The notes under the pieces: generated by a model
What the model was told of the DNA's origin: nothing
Database searches by the model: none
What the model saw: only the letters and a program-made list of their open reading frames with translations
In this document: positions 56,131-64,000 of the stretch, piece by piece
Layout: each line of letters starts with the position of its first letter
How positions within the stretch are numbered: the first letter of the stretch is position 1
Origin: Balneolaceae bacterium
Lineage (GTDB): Bacteria; Bacteroidota; Rhodothermia; Balneolales; Balneolaceae
Assembly: GCA_017643365.1 (NCBI GenBank)
Contig: JAEPNO010000002.1
Location: 31,749 to 95,748 of the forward strand
Direction of reading: 5' to 3'
Length of the DNA: 64,000 bases
Position numbers and translations under genes: made by a program

Positions 56131-56239
56131 CTCACAAGGGTTAGAACCTTCACTTGATTAGAACCGAGCTAAATCAACAATTCGATTTCAAAACCACGTC
56201 AAAGCAAAATCATTAACAAGAAGGGACTTTAGTCCCGCC
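56131..56239. repeat. REP-like unit 2
   Basis: Same unit as 56001-56109. The left hairpin is degenerate (AAGGGTTAGAACCTT); the right hairpin GGGACT-TT-AGTCCC is perfect. The unit begins 130 bases after unit 1. Confidence 0.9.
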
Positions 56240-56260
56240 TAACACGACTACCCAAATTAC

Positions 56261-56370
56261 ACTCCCAAGGGTTGAAACCCTTGCTTGATTATGACCGAAG
56301 CAAATCAGCAATTCGATTTCAAAATCCTATCCAAACCAAGATCTTCAACAAGAAGGGATTTTAGCCCCGC
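56261..56370. repeat. REP-like unit 3, abutting the transposase end
   Basis: Left hairpin perfect (AAGGGTT-GA-AACCCTT); right hairpin changed to GGGATTTTAGCCCC. The unit overlaps the stop codon of the broken transposase frame (56361-56363), so the element's end and the repeat are joined. Confidence 0.88.
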
Positions 56371-56790
56371 AAGTTCTTTGGGATTAATTTATCCAGTTCA
56401 TCTAGGTATGTGTTGTTTTTATGATGTTCCTCTTGATTGTAAATGTATTGTCTGACTTTCAACACTTCATTATAGCTCAAAGAAAAAATTCCGTAGCCTT
56501 TTTGCCATTCAAATGGATCATCTAAGATGATATTTTTTATTAATCCAATGCGAAGATTCACCCTTTAATAGTTTAATAACTTCCGCCGAGTTTTGAGTAC
56601 TTTTTAAACGTAAAAGACAGTGAACATGATCTTCAACACCATTTATAATGTCTACATTTATATTATTTAAGGATGCGTATGTCTTAACATGACTAAATAG
56701 TTTAAATCGAAAATCTTTAGTCAATACTCTTTTTCTATCCTTCGTACTCCAGATTGCATGTAACCAAATGATTGATAGTTTTCCTGCCAT
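56361..56790 (-). pseudogene. Y1 (IS200/RAYT-like) transposase, frameshifted
   Basis: About 142 codons of a small HUH single-strand transposase. The HUH pair is visible as VEDHVHCLLRL (HVH) in the first frame. The second frame has GYGIFSLSYNEV and YIYNQEEHHKNN, which carries the likely catalytic Tyr. The two frames are out of phase by one base. Removing one A from the A6 run (T6 at 56533-56538 on the plus strand) would join GESSHWINK to NIILDDPFEWQKGYG without a gap. It starts at ATG 56790, is flanked by REP-like units on both sides, and is probably inactive unless the frameshift is a sequencing error or is bypassed. Confidence 0.85.
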
Positions 56791-56872
56791 TACGTTCCCC
56801 CAAATTCTAAATTGAAAAACCCCTATTTACTTAAAATTTAGATAAATGACATCAATCTAGCCTACCAACACA

Positions 56873-56983
56873 CATTCCCAATGGTTGAAACCCTTTCTTG
56901 ATTATGACCGAGCCAACTCTACAATTCGATATCAAAACCCTATCCAAGCAAGATCATAAATAAGCAAGGACTTTACTCTTGCC
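56873..56983. repeat. REP-like unit 4 with changed hairpin arms
   Basis: The same ~109-base unit, on the far side of the transposase. The right hairpin reads GCAAG..CTTGC around a core of GACTTTACT, so the sequence has changed but an outer 5-base stem is kept. The left hairpin has one mismatch. The gap from 56791 to 57138 contains only units 4 and 5. Confidence 0.85.
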
Positions 56984-57003
56984 TAATTCGACAACCTATA
57001 ACT

Positions 57004-57113
57004 ATTTCCCAAGGGTTAAAACCCTTGCTTGATTATGACCAAGCCAAATCAGCAATTCGATTTCAAAACACTTCAAAGCAAGATCATTATCAAGAAGGGA
57101 CTTTAGTCCAGCC
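57004..57113. repeat. REP-like unit 5
   Basis: The fifth unit, 131 bases after unit 4. The left hairpin is AAGGGTTAAAACCCTT and the right one GGGACTTTAGTCCA. It ends 26 bases before the acs stop codon. Confidence 0.88.
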
Positions 57114-57138
57114 CCTTCTTTATTGCGTTTTGCTCAAT

Positions 57139-59037
57139 TTATATCGAATGTCCGCTTTTGATTGCTTCTACTACGCTAGGATCCAGTAACGTTGAAGTGT
57201 CCCCTACATTTTCGAGATCGTTGGCAGCTACTTTGCGTAAAATTCGTCGCATGATTTTTCCGGAGCGAGTTTTTGGAAGTCCGGGCACGATTTGAATTTT
57301 GTCCGGTTTAGCGATTGGGCCGATGATTTTCACTACCAAATCAAGGAGCTCTTTTTTAAAGGCATTGGTGTCTTCAACATCTCCATCGCAAATCATAAAC
57401 GCATACACGCCCTGACCTTTAATATCATGCGGATAACCAACCACAGCAGTTTCAACCACTTTTGGGTGTTCATCCAGCGCATTTTCAATCTCGGCTGTTC
57501 CTAAACGGTGACCGGAAACATTCAATACGTCATCCACACGACCGGTAATTCGGTAGTAGCCATCCTCGTCACGACGGCAACCATCACCTGTAAAATAATA
57601 CCCTTTGTAGGTTGAAAGATATGTTTGTTTGTATCGCTCATGATCGCCATAAACGGTTCGGGCAATCGAAGGCCAAGGATGTTTGATGCACAAATTACCT
57701 TCCACGGCATTGCCTTCAATCTCGTTGCCATTTTCGTCCATCAACACAGGGAAAATTCCGGGAAGGGGAAGGGTTGCAAATCCCGGTTTGGTCGGAGTAA
57801 TTCCTGCCAGCGGTGAAATCATAATTCCGCCGGTTTCGGTTTGCCACCAAGTATCAACAATAGAACAGCGACCACCACCAATGTGCGTATGATACCAATG
57901 CCAGGCTTCTTCGTTAATCGGTTCACCAACCGTTCCCAACACTTTCAACGAACTTAAATCGTATTTCTTCACGAAATCCATATCGAAACTCATCAATGCA
58001 CGAATGGCCGTAGGTGCCGTATAAAAATGCGTGACTTTGTATTTCTCTACCACTTCCCAGAAACGACCTGCATCGGGATAAGTTGGCGTTCCTTCAAAAA
58101 TTATACCCGTAGTTCCGGTGAAAAGCGGACCGTAAATAATGTAGCTGTGTCCGGTAATCCAGCCCGCATCCGCCGTACACCAATACACATCGTCGGCGCC
58201 AACCTGAAACACATTACGAAACGAGTAGCTTGTATACACCATATAGCCGCCGCAGGTATGAACTACGCCTTTGGGCTTACCGGTTGATCCGGACGTATAC
58301 AGAATAAATAATGGATCTTCGGCATCCATTTCCACCGCTTCGTGTTCTTTGGATGCATTTCGAATTAAATTATGCCACCACCGATCACGTCCTTCCACCC
58401 AATTAATGTCGCGGTTGGTACGCTGACAAACGATCACGTGCTCAACAGTAGGGCATGTTTCAAGAGCTTCATCCGAAATATCTTTTAGTGGAACATGCTT
58501 ATCCCCGCGTCGAAGTCCATCATTAGTGATCAGCATTTTGGCCTCACAATCGTTGATACGCTCAGAAAGTGATTGGGCTGAAAATCCTGCAAATACAATA
58601 GAATGTACGGCACCAATGCGAGCACAAGCCAAGGCTGAGATCACCAATTCGGGCGTCATCGCCATATAAATACAAACGCGATCTCCTTTTTTGATGCCTT
58701 TCTCTTCCAATACATTTGCAAAGCGACAAACATCTTCGTGCAATTGTTTGTAGGTGATGGTCCGACGGAATGAATCGGGGTGGTTCGGTTCAAAAATGAA
58801 TGCGGTTTTATTTCCGATGGTGTTTAAATGGCGATCCAGAGCATTTTCGGTGATGTTTAACTTCCCACCTTCAAACCATTTAACATCGGCAGTTTCGAAA
58901 CTCCCGGTTTGAACTTTATCCCATCGTTTTCGCCAGTAGAAGGTGCCGGCTTCATGATCCCAGAATTCTAGTCGTTCTTTCTCGCTTTCTTCAAAAGTTT
59001 CATGATATTCATTGAACGATTTAATATTCAGCCACAT
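57139..59037 (-). CDS. acs: Acetyl-CoA synthetase
   Basis: A 632-residue AMP-forming enzyme that activates acetate. The ATP/AMP loop is ILYTSGSTGKPKGVVHT, and the acyl-adenylate motif is WWQTETGGIMISPL. The C-terminal domain ends with RSGKIMRRILRKV, whose lysine is acetylated and inactivated in other bacteria. I start at ATG 59037 (MWLNIKSFNEY); the frame's upstream extension to 59118 is not homologous. It runs toward the REP array and shares a divergent 120-base promoter region with the helicase gene. Confidence 0.95.
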   Translation of the reverse strand: MWLNIKSFNEYHETFEESEKERLEFWDHEAGTFYWRKRWDKVQTGSFETADVKWFEGGKLNITENALDRHLNTIGNKTAFIFEPNHPDSFRRTITYKQLHEDVCRFANVLEEKGIKKGDRVCIYMAMTPELVISALACARIGAVHSIVFAGFSAQSLSERINDCEAKMLITNDGLRRGDKHVPLKDISDEALETCPTVEHVIVCQRTNRDINWVEGRDRWWHNLIRNASKEHEAVEMDAEDPLFILYTSGSTGKPKGVVHTCGGYMVYTSYSFRNVFQVGADDVYWCTADAGWITGHSYIIYGPLFTGTTGIIFEGTPTYPDAGRFWEVVEKYKVTHFYTAPTAIRALMSFDMDFVKKYDLSSLKVLGTVGEPINEEAWHWYHTHIGGGRCSIVDTWWQTETGGIMISPLAGITPTKPGFATLPLPGIFPVLMDENGNEIEGNAVEGNLCIKHPWPSIARTVYGDHERYKQTYLSTYKGYYFTGDGCRRDEDGYYRITGRVDDVLNVSGHRLGTAEIENALDEHPKVVETAVVGYPHDIKGQGVYAFMICDGDVEDTNAFKKELLDLVVKIIGPIAKPDKIQIVPGLPKTRSGKIMRRILRKVAANDLENVGDTSTLLDPSVVEAIKSGHSI

Positions 59038-59157
59038 TGTTCTACTTGCTTTAAGGATTATAAATTTGGTTCGATATTGACCTTTTTTATACCAACTTGC
59101 AAGCACAATAATGTGCATAACAGGCAGAAAAGCGATTTTTTACATTCTCAATCTAAC

Positions 59158-61623
59158 ATGAACACAAACCTAGGCCGACTGCATATAGAGAAGTGGTTTT
59201 CCAAAAAAAACTGGGAAGTATTTCCTTTTCAAAAAGATGTTTGGAAAGCATTTTTAGATGGCAAAAACGGGTTATTGAATGCTCCCACCGGCTCTGGTAA
59301 AACCTTTGCATTGTGGATGCCCAATCTCATCCGATGGATCGATAATCATCCCGAAAATTATCAAACTTTAGAAAATAATGGGTTGCAGGTTCTTTGGGTC
59401 ACTCCACTTCGAGCGTTGGCAAAAGACATACAGAATGCGCTTCAATCCTCGGTAGATGAACTCGGAATCCCTTGGGAAATTGGCAGGCGAACCGGCGATG
59501 TTTCAACTTCCATCAAACAAAAGCAGAACCGGAAAATGCCGGAAGTGCTGATTACCACTCCCGAAAGTATTCATGTGTTACTTGCTCAAAAAAACTATGC
59601 GCGGCATTTCAAGAACCTGCAATGTGTGGTTGTTGATGAGTGGCATGAGCTGCTTGGCTCAAAGCGAGGCATCCAAACGGAATTGGCTCTTTCCCGATTA
59701 AAAGCTTTACGCCCCGATCTTCAAACCTGGGGAATTTCAGCAACAATCGGCAATTTAGACGAAGCACTCGAAGTCCTGCTTGGTGATGATCACTCGAATG
59801 ACAGATCGACTATTATTCGGGCGAAGATCAAAAAGGAGATGAAAATTACAACGGTTTTGCCCGATGAAGTGGAGACTTTTCCGTGGTCGGGTCACTTAGG
59901 ACTGAATTTACTCCATAAAATCACACCCATTATCGATGCGCATACATCAACACTAGTTTTTACGAATACCCGTGGACAAGCAGAAGCCTGGTTTCAGAAT
60001 ATTTTGGTAGCGCGGCCTGATTACGCCGGTCAAATTGCACTGCATCATGGATCATTAGATCGCGATGTTCGAAATTGGGTGGAGCAAGCACTTCATGAGG
60101 GTATTTTAAAAGCGGTAGTTTGTACTTCCAGTTTAGATTTGGGCGTCGATTTCCGCCCGGTTGATACCGTCATTCAAATCGGAAGCCCGAAAGGCGTAGC
60201 TCGATTCTTGCAACGGGCAGGACGAAGTGGTCATCGCCCCGGAGCCGTTAGCTCGATTTATTTTGTACCAACGCATGCTCTTGAGCTGGTTGAAGCTGCC
60301 GCACTCAAAAGTGCCGTCGATGAATCAGAAATGGAAAGCCGTGACCCAATCCTCAAACCCATTGATGTCTTGGTTCAGTATTTGGTAACACTTGCAGTTT
60401 CTGATGGCTTTTTACCCGAGGATATTTTGGCTGAAGTTCGAAAAACCTTTGCTTATCAGGCGCTCACTGAAATCGAGTGGGATTGGGTGTTAACTTTTAT
60501 AACTACTGGAGGGAAATCGCTGGGCAAATATCCCGAGTATTCGAAAGTGATTGTGGATGAAGATGGATTGTTCAAAGTTGTGGATCGGAAAATTGCCCGT
60601 CGCCACAGAATGAGTATTGGTACCATAACTTCCGATACTATGCTACGCGTGAAATATCTGTCTGGTGGCAGTCTTGGTTCTATCGAAGAAACTTTTATTG
60701 CTAGTTTAAATATTGGGGATAAATTCTGGTTTGCCGGACGTAATCTAGAGCTGATTCAGCTTAAAGAAATGACGGCTTATGCGCGAAGAGCTAAGGGTAC
60801 TAAATCAAAAGTTCCAAGCTGGCAAGGCGGACGAATGTCGCTATCCTCGAACATGACGAAACTGCTTCGCAAAACCATGCAAAAAGCTATAAACGGCAAT
60901 ACTGACATGGTTGAGATTGAGGCGATCAAGCCGATTTTGGATGTGCAGAAATCTTGGTCCATACTTCCGGGCGAACATCAATTCTTGATCGAGAAGAGCT
61001 ATTCACGTGAGGGATGTCATGTTTTCTTTTATCCGTTTGAAGGTAGATATGTGCATGAAGGGATGTCGACCTTGGTAGCGCATAGAATCTCGAAAATGGT
61101 GCCAATCACTTTCTCCATCGCCATGAACGATTATGGCTTCGTGCTACTTTCAGATCAGGAAATTCCCATCGAGGAAGCTCTCGAAAACAATATCTTTTCT
61201 CCGGATAATTTAATTGAGGATATATCTGCCAGTTTAAACAATAGCGAAATGGCAAAGCGTAAATTTTGGGAGGTTGCTCAGGTCGCCGGCTTGGTTTTTC
61301 ACGGATTCCCTGGCGAACAACGCAAAACGAAGCACCTGCGTATGTCTTCCGGTCTTATGTTTGATGTGTTTACTGAATACGAACCCGGTCACTTATTAAT
61401 TCAACAAGCTTTTGATGAAGTCATGTTTTTCCAGCTGGATGAATTGAGACTTCGTAAAGTGCTACTCAAAATTCAATCTCAAGAAATTGTGTTAAATCAC
61501 ACAAAACGCTTTACCCCCTATGCATTTCCGATAATGGTGGATCGCCTGAGGGGAAAAATGAGTTCCGAAAAATTAATCGACCGCGTTCGAAAGATGCAGG
61601 CACAACTTGAAAAACACGTTTGA
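59158..61623 (+). CDS. Ligase-associated DEXH-box helicase (Lhr-like)
   Basis: An 821-residue DNA helicase of the Lhr-related, ligase-associated DNA damage response group. Walker A is NAPTGSGKTFALWMP (42-56) and Walker B is DEWH at 160-163. Motif III is WGISATIGNL. The C-terminal helicase domain has RFLQRAGRSGHRPG, and a long family-specific region follows to the end. I choose ATG 59158; the frame extends to 59002 through acs antisense. It overlaps pdeM by one base (TGATG), which is the usual pairing. The ligase and exonuclease partners of the full cluster are not next to it. Confidence 0.92.
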   Translation: MNTNLGRLHIEKWFSKKNWEVFPFQKDVWKAFLDGKNGLLNAPTGSGKTFALWMPNLIRWIDNHPENYQTLENNGLQVLWVTPLRALAKDIQNALQSSVDELGIPWEIGRRTGDVSTSIKQKQNRKMPEVLITTPESIHVLLAQKNYARHFKNLQCVVVDEWHELLGSKRGIQTELALSRLKALRPDLQTWGISATIGNLDEALEVLLGDDHSNDRSTIIRAKIKKEMKITTVLPDEVETFPWSGHLGLNLLHKITPIIDAHTSTLVFTNTRGQAEAWFQNILVARPDYAGQIALHHGSLDRDVRNWVEQALHEGILKAVVCTSSLDLGVDFRPVDTVIQIGSPKGVARFLQRAGRSGHRPGAVSSIYFVPTHALELVEAAALKSAVDESEMESRDPILKPIDVLVQYLVTLAVSDGFLPEDILAEVRKTFAYQALTEIEWDWVLTFITTGGKSLGKYPEYSKVIVDEDGLFKVVDRKIARRHRMSIGTITSDTMLRVKYLSGGSLGSIEETFIASLNIGDKFWFAGRNLELIQLKEMTAYARRAKGTKSKVPSWQGGRMSLSSNMTKLLRKTMQKAINGNTDMVEIEAIKPILDVQKSWSILPGEHQFLIEKSYSREGCHVFFYPFEGRYVHEGMSTLVAHRISKMVPITFSIAMNDYGFVLLSDQEIPIEEALENNIFSPDNLIEDISASLNNSEMAKRKFWEVAQVAGLVFHGFPGEQRKTKHLRMSSGLMFDVFTEYEPGHLLIQQAFDEVMFFQLDELRLRKVLLKIQSQEIVLNHTKRFTPYAFPIMVDRLRGKMSSEKLIDRVRKMQAQLEKHV

Positions 61624-62282
61624 TGGATACAATGAAAGATTTTAGCATTTCAATTTCCGGTCAAACATTTGTGCTTCTGGCAGAAAAAGCCATGTTTTGG
61701 AAAGAAGAGCAAATGCTAATTATATCTGATGTCCATTTAGGAAAAGCAGGACATTTCAGAAAGCATGGCATCGCACTTCCAAGTTCGTCAAACGAGAATA
61801 ATCTGCATCGAATTGATGAATTGATTCAACAAAGGAACCCAAAAACCCTACTATTTTTGGGGGATTTATTTCACAGCGAGAAAAATGCAGAATGGAATTC
61901 ATTTAAAGAATGGCGGCAGCAACACAAAAACATCTCATTTAAGTTGGTGATGGGAAACCACGAGATTTATCCTACAACAGATTATGAATTACTTGGGATT
62001 GAGTGTTATTCGCACTATCAAAAATCAGATATATTGTTTGTTCATGATGAAAATGATATTGAATCTACTTCGGAAGTGTTTTGCATTTCGGGGCATATAC
62101 ACCCTGCCATTCGTTTAAAAGGAAAAGGAAGACAGAGTTTGCGATTTCCATGTTTTTATAAGCAAAACACATCTATGTTTATGCCTGCTTTTGGTAATCT
62201 CACCGGTACACACACGGTTAACCCTCGCAAAGGTGACCTTATCATTGCAACAATCGACAATCATTTACTTCGAATTCAGTAA
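61623..62282 (+). CDS. pdeM: Ligase-associated endonuclease PdeM
   Basis: A 219-residue metallophosphoesterase-fold nuclease. The metal motifs are in order: SDVHLGKAGHFRKHG, GDLFHSEKN, GNHEIYP and SGHIHPAIRL, followed by the family's RFPCFY segment. In other bacteria it works with the Lhr-like helicase in DNA repair. Its start ATG overlaps the helicase stop, which fits. The protein lacks a signal peptide, so it acts in the cytoplasm. Confidence 0.9.
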   Translation: MDTMKDFSISISGQTFVLLAEKAMFWKEEQMLIISDVHLGKAGHFRKHGIALPSSSNENNLHRIDELIQQRNPKTLLFLGDLFHSEKNAEWNSFKEWRQQHKNISFKLVMGNHEIYPTTDYELLGIECYSHYQKSDILFVHDENDIESTSEVFCISGHIHPAIRLKGKGRQSLRFPCFYKQNTSMFMPAFGNLTGTHTVNPRKGDLIIATIDNHLLRIQ

Positions 62283-62302
62283 AACACGATCAATTCTGTT
62301 AC

Positions 62303-62899
62303 ATGTATAAAAAAATATTTTTTTCGGCTTCATTTTTGGTAATTCTACTTTGTACCTCAAAAATGTTACACGCACAAATAAGCGATTTTGACCCTGATTT
62401 TTACTTTAAAAATTCGATTTCGATTCAAAAATCGGGTATGATCGTGCTCGGAAGTTGGGCAGGATTGAATTTATTATCAGGACTTGGTGGGAATTTTTAT
62501 TTCAACAATGAGAGTAAATACTTCTTTCAAATGAACGCGGCATGGAATGTTGTTAATCTTGGAATTGCAGCCATTGGCTTTTCCGGTATACCTGAACTAT
62601 CGTCGCAATTAAGCAATCAAGAAATGCTAGGTGAGATGCAAAATTTCGATAAGATATTGCTGATCAACGCAGGGCTTGATCTCCTTTACATCGGGACGGG
62701 ATCATATTTACTTAACCGTGGATTAAAAAAGAATAATCATCGGTTCATAGGATATGGGAGATCAGTGATTTTACAGGGAGGGTTTCTATTGTTATTCGAT
62801 CTGGCATTATATCTGATACATTCCCCTAATACTAAAGGTTTGTATCAAATAACTGAGAACATTACGATAACAGCTACCGGATTTTCATTGGCTTTTTAG
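62303..62899 (+). CDS. Uncharacterised membrane protein (DUF6992-like)
   Basis: A 198-residue protein with a signal-like N-terminus (MYKKIFFSASFLVILLCTS) and four further hydrophobic segments (IVLGSWAGLNLLSGLGG, WNVVNLGIAAIGFSG, LLYIGTGSYLL, LLLFDLALYLIH). I recognise a Bacteroidota/Balneolota membrane family pattern similar to DUF6992, with no known role. It follows pdeM by 20 bases but may not be functionally linked. It ends just before the convergent sigma factor gene. Confidence 0.7.
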   Translation: MYKKIFFSASFLVILLCTSKMLHAQISDFDPDFYFKNSISIQKSGMIVLGSWAGLNLLSGLGGNFYFNNESKYFFQMNAAWNVVNLGIAAIGFSGIPELSSQLSNQEMLGEMQNFDKILLINAGLDLLYIGTGSYLLNRGLKKNNHRFIGYGRSVILQGGFLLLFDLALYLIHSPNTKGLYQITENITITATGFSLAF

Positions 62900-63463
62900 C
62901 TACTCGTTCGATTTTCGCTTATAGCAATGATGAAGCCTACTTAATATGCGGGATTTTCTGGTGCGAACATTGGCACCGGTTAAACCGAACTCTTCTTTTG
63001 CTTCTTCCGTGGTTGCGTCTGGTTTGTCGATAAAATACTCGATAAACGTTTTGGACTTCTCTTGTAGCTCTTCGAGACACTCTTTTAAGATTCGCTGCCT
63101 TTCTTTGTCGAGAAGGTTCTTAATCTGCTCTTCCGGCTCGTATAAATTATTTAGAGCTTCTTCTTCGTACTTAAATTTATGTTCGCGCTTAGAATACCTC
63201 AAATATTCATGGCGACATGATTTAATAAAGTAACTGAAGATGTATTTATTCTCTTTGATTTTGTCTTTTCTAATTTGTTCAAAGACATCAAGAAATGCCT
63301 GCTGCACACATTCTCTTGCGGCAGTTCTTTTAGCATTCATCACTACACAAAGATAATCTTCAAGCCTGGGAATAATTTCGTTAATCAAATCCCGAGCTTT
63401 GTTTTCGTCACCTTGTTGAAGAGCTTCTACTAGATCTGAGTAATCAACTTTGGATTTCGTCAA
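62900..63463 (-). CDS. ECF-like sigma-70 family RNA polymerase sigma factor
   Basis: A 187-residue sigma factor with region 2 (VQQAFLDVFEQIRKD, FIKSCRHEYLRYSKR) and region 4 (EFIDKPDATTEEAKEEFGLTGANVRTRKSRILSRL-type HTH). No anti-sigma gene is adjacent, unlike many ECF loci. It is transcribed away from the lipoprotein at the right edge. Its targets are unknown; the AT-rich 346-base gap upstream may contain its own promoter. Confidence 0.85.
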   Translation of the reverse strand: MTKSKVDYSDLVEALQQGDENKARDLINEIIPRLEDYLCVVMNAKRTAARECVQQAFLDVFEQIRKDKIKENKYIFSYFIKSCRHEYLRYSKREHKFKYEEEALNNLYEPEEQIKNLLDKERQRILKECLEELQEKSKTFIEYFIDKPDATTEEAKEEFGLTGANVRTRKSRILSRLHHCYKRKSNE

Positions 63464-63809
63464 AAGAATTAATCAATAATTTATGTTTAGTACTGCCCGA
63501 ATCTAACAATAAATCAGATAGACATTTCTTCATTTTACTGTTTACAACAAGCGCTTAGAATAGCTTATTCTGAACTATTATCGGCACTTTCGAGTATTAA
63601 ATTAGTAAATTTTAATATTTGTTTTGAGCAAAACAGAAAAATAGTTTAGGTTATTCGTGTAACAAAAATTAGATAATGAACTCTTATTCTTGACTAAAAC
63701 TGTGTTATAAAATTATTACTAAATGTGATTTAATTTTGTAACAAACGAAGAATATAGAACTCTATATCTGGACTTTAAATATATACTTTAAATAAATACA
63801 TACAATACA
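63464..63809. other. AT-rich divergent intergenic region, no gene seen
   Basis: This 346-base gap separates the sigma factor from the lipoprotein gene. It is very AT-rich with stop codons in all frames. It should contain two divergent promoters, but I could not identify convincing boxes. No hairpin or repeat stood out. Confidence 0.5.
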
Positions 63810-64000
63810 ATGAAAAACGTTAAGTCTCTATTCGCCCTACTTACTCTTGTTGCTGTTTCTTTTGCCTGCGCTCCGGTTGCAGAATCTCCAATTACCGAAG
63901 CCCCAACTCCTGCTGTTGAAATAAGCACCGACGATGCCGCCTTCCCTTGGATCGACGATGCCAACAATTGCTGCGAAGGCAAGCCAATTCTTACTCGACC
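63810..64000 (+). CDS. Lipoprotein, 3' end cut by the window
   Basis: The start of a gene on the plus strand: MKNVKSLFALLTLVAVSFA with lipobox SFAC, followed by a Pro/Thr-rich stretch (PITEAPTPAVEIST) and an acidic region, with a CC pair (DANNCCEG). It runs off the right edge at codon 63. The signal and Cys position make it a probable lipoprotein. No family can be assigned from this piece. Divergent from the sigma factor gene, which could be its regulator. Confidence 0.75.
   Translation, partial: MKNVKSLFALLTLVAVSFACAPVAESPITEAPTPAVEISTDDAAFPWIDDANNCCEGKPILTR

Noticed and set aside
56518..56790. The 90-residue and 66-residue minus-strand frames as two separate genes
   Set aside because: Removing one A in a homopolymer joins them into one normal-length Y1 transposase, so they are one frameshifted gene.
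56001..57113. Regular ~130-base repeats as a possible CRISPR array
   Set aside because: The conserved unit is ~109 bases with only ~21-base variable gaps, is bounded by two hairpins, is degenerate, and no cas genes are present; REP-like units fit better.
59002..59157. N-terminal extension of the helicase gene
   Set aside because: The extension is antisense to the start of acs and has no helicase similarity; ATG 59158 fits the family.
63788..63982. 64-residue minus-strand frame at the right edge
   Set aside because: It is antisense to a lipoprotein start with a clear lipobox and shows no family pattern.

Overview
The window is a 64 kb chromosomal segment of a moderately AT-rich, Gram-negative heterotroph. 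It most resembles the FCB group, and a Balneolota/Rhodothermota-like organism (Balneola, Gracilimonas type) is my best inference. Supporting signs are the b558-type single SdhC, the Bacteroidota-style omega subunit, many lipoproteins with short lipoboxes, DUF1460, CotH and DUF2911 proteins, frequent overlapping stop/start codons, and several probable TTG starts. No tRNA, rRNA, prophage or CRISPR array was seen. Almost all of the window is dense chromosomal coding sequence, but it holds two repeat-rich islands.

Layout. 1-2.9 kb: branched-chain amino acid genes ilvB (cut by the left edge), ilvN and ilvC, separated by hairpin repeats. 2.9-7.6 kb: an accessory island with a truncated subtilisin-like protease, two paralogous beta-propeller lipoproteins and a small membrane protein, all set among three copies of a composite hairpin repeat. 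7.6-14.9 kb: a mixed set with two 57-residue glycine-zipper microproteins that were missed by length-limited ORF calling, a VanX-like dipeptidase, an orphan PAS histidine kinase, small DUF proteins, a CotH lipoprotein and a GNAT enzyme. 15-21 kb: ilvA plus a class V aminotransferase, a DUF2911 protein, and a flotillin/YqiJ pair. 21-25 kb: succinate dehydrogenase sdhC-A-B, interrupted by a GxxExxY gene bounded by inverted repeats, with an empty version of the same element between sdhA and sdhB. 25-34 kb: YigZ, ArsM with an overlapping radical SAM gene, cobalamin adenosyltransferase, a SGNH-TPR protein, phosphoglucosamine mutase, a DUF1460 amidase-like lipoprotein, MsrB, DinB-like and metallo-beta-lactamase proteins. 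34-37 kb: a SxtJ / DUF5989 / carbamoyltransferase cluster.

37-42.7 kb: the housekeeping run yicC-gmk-rpoZ-coaBC, followed by a lipase-like hydrolase, an NTF2-like lipoprotein and an SDR. 42.8-50 kb: an M20 peptidase facing a minus-strand run of surE, panB, fabZ, a menG/ubiE methyltransferase, a histidine phosphatase, two unknown membrane-associated proteins and comF. 50-56 kb: a RodZ-like protein, ligA, alanine dehydrogenase and ada. 56-57.1 kb: five ~109 bp REP-like units at ~130 bp spacing, surrounding a frameshifted Y1 (IS200/RAYT-like) transposase. 57-64 kb: acetyl-CoA synthetase, an Lhr-like ligase-associated helicase with PdeM endonuclease, an unknown membrane protein, an ECF-like sigma factor, and a lipoprotein cut by the right edge.

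The parts most worth a second look are the GxxExxY mini-element in the sdh operon, the repeat-bounded protease/lipoprotein island, the REP array with its broken transposase, the arsM/radical SAM pair, and the twin glycine-zipper microproteins. All family assignments come from reading motifs and have not been checked by database search.
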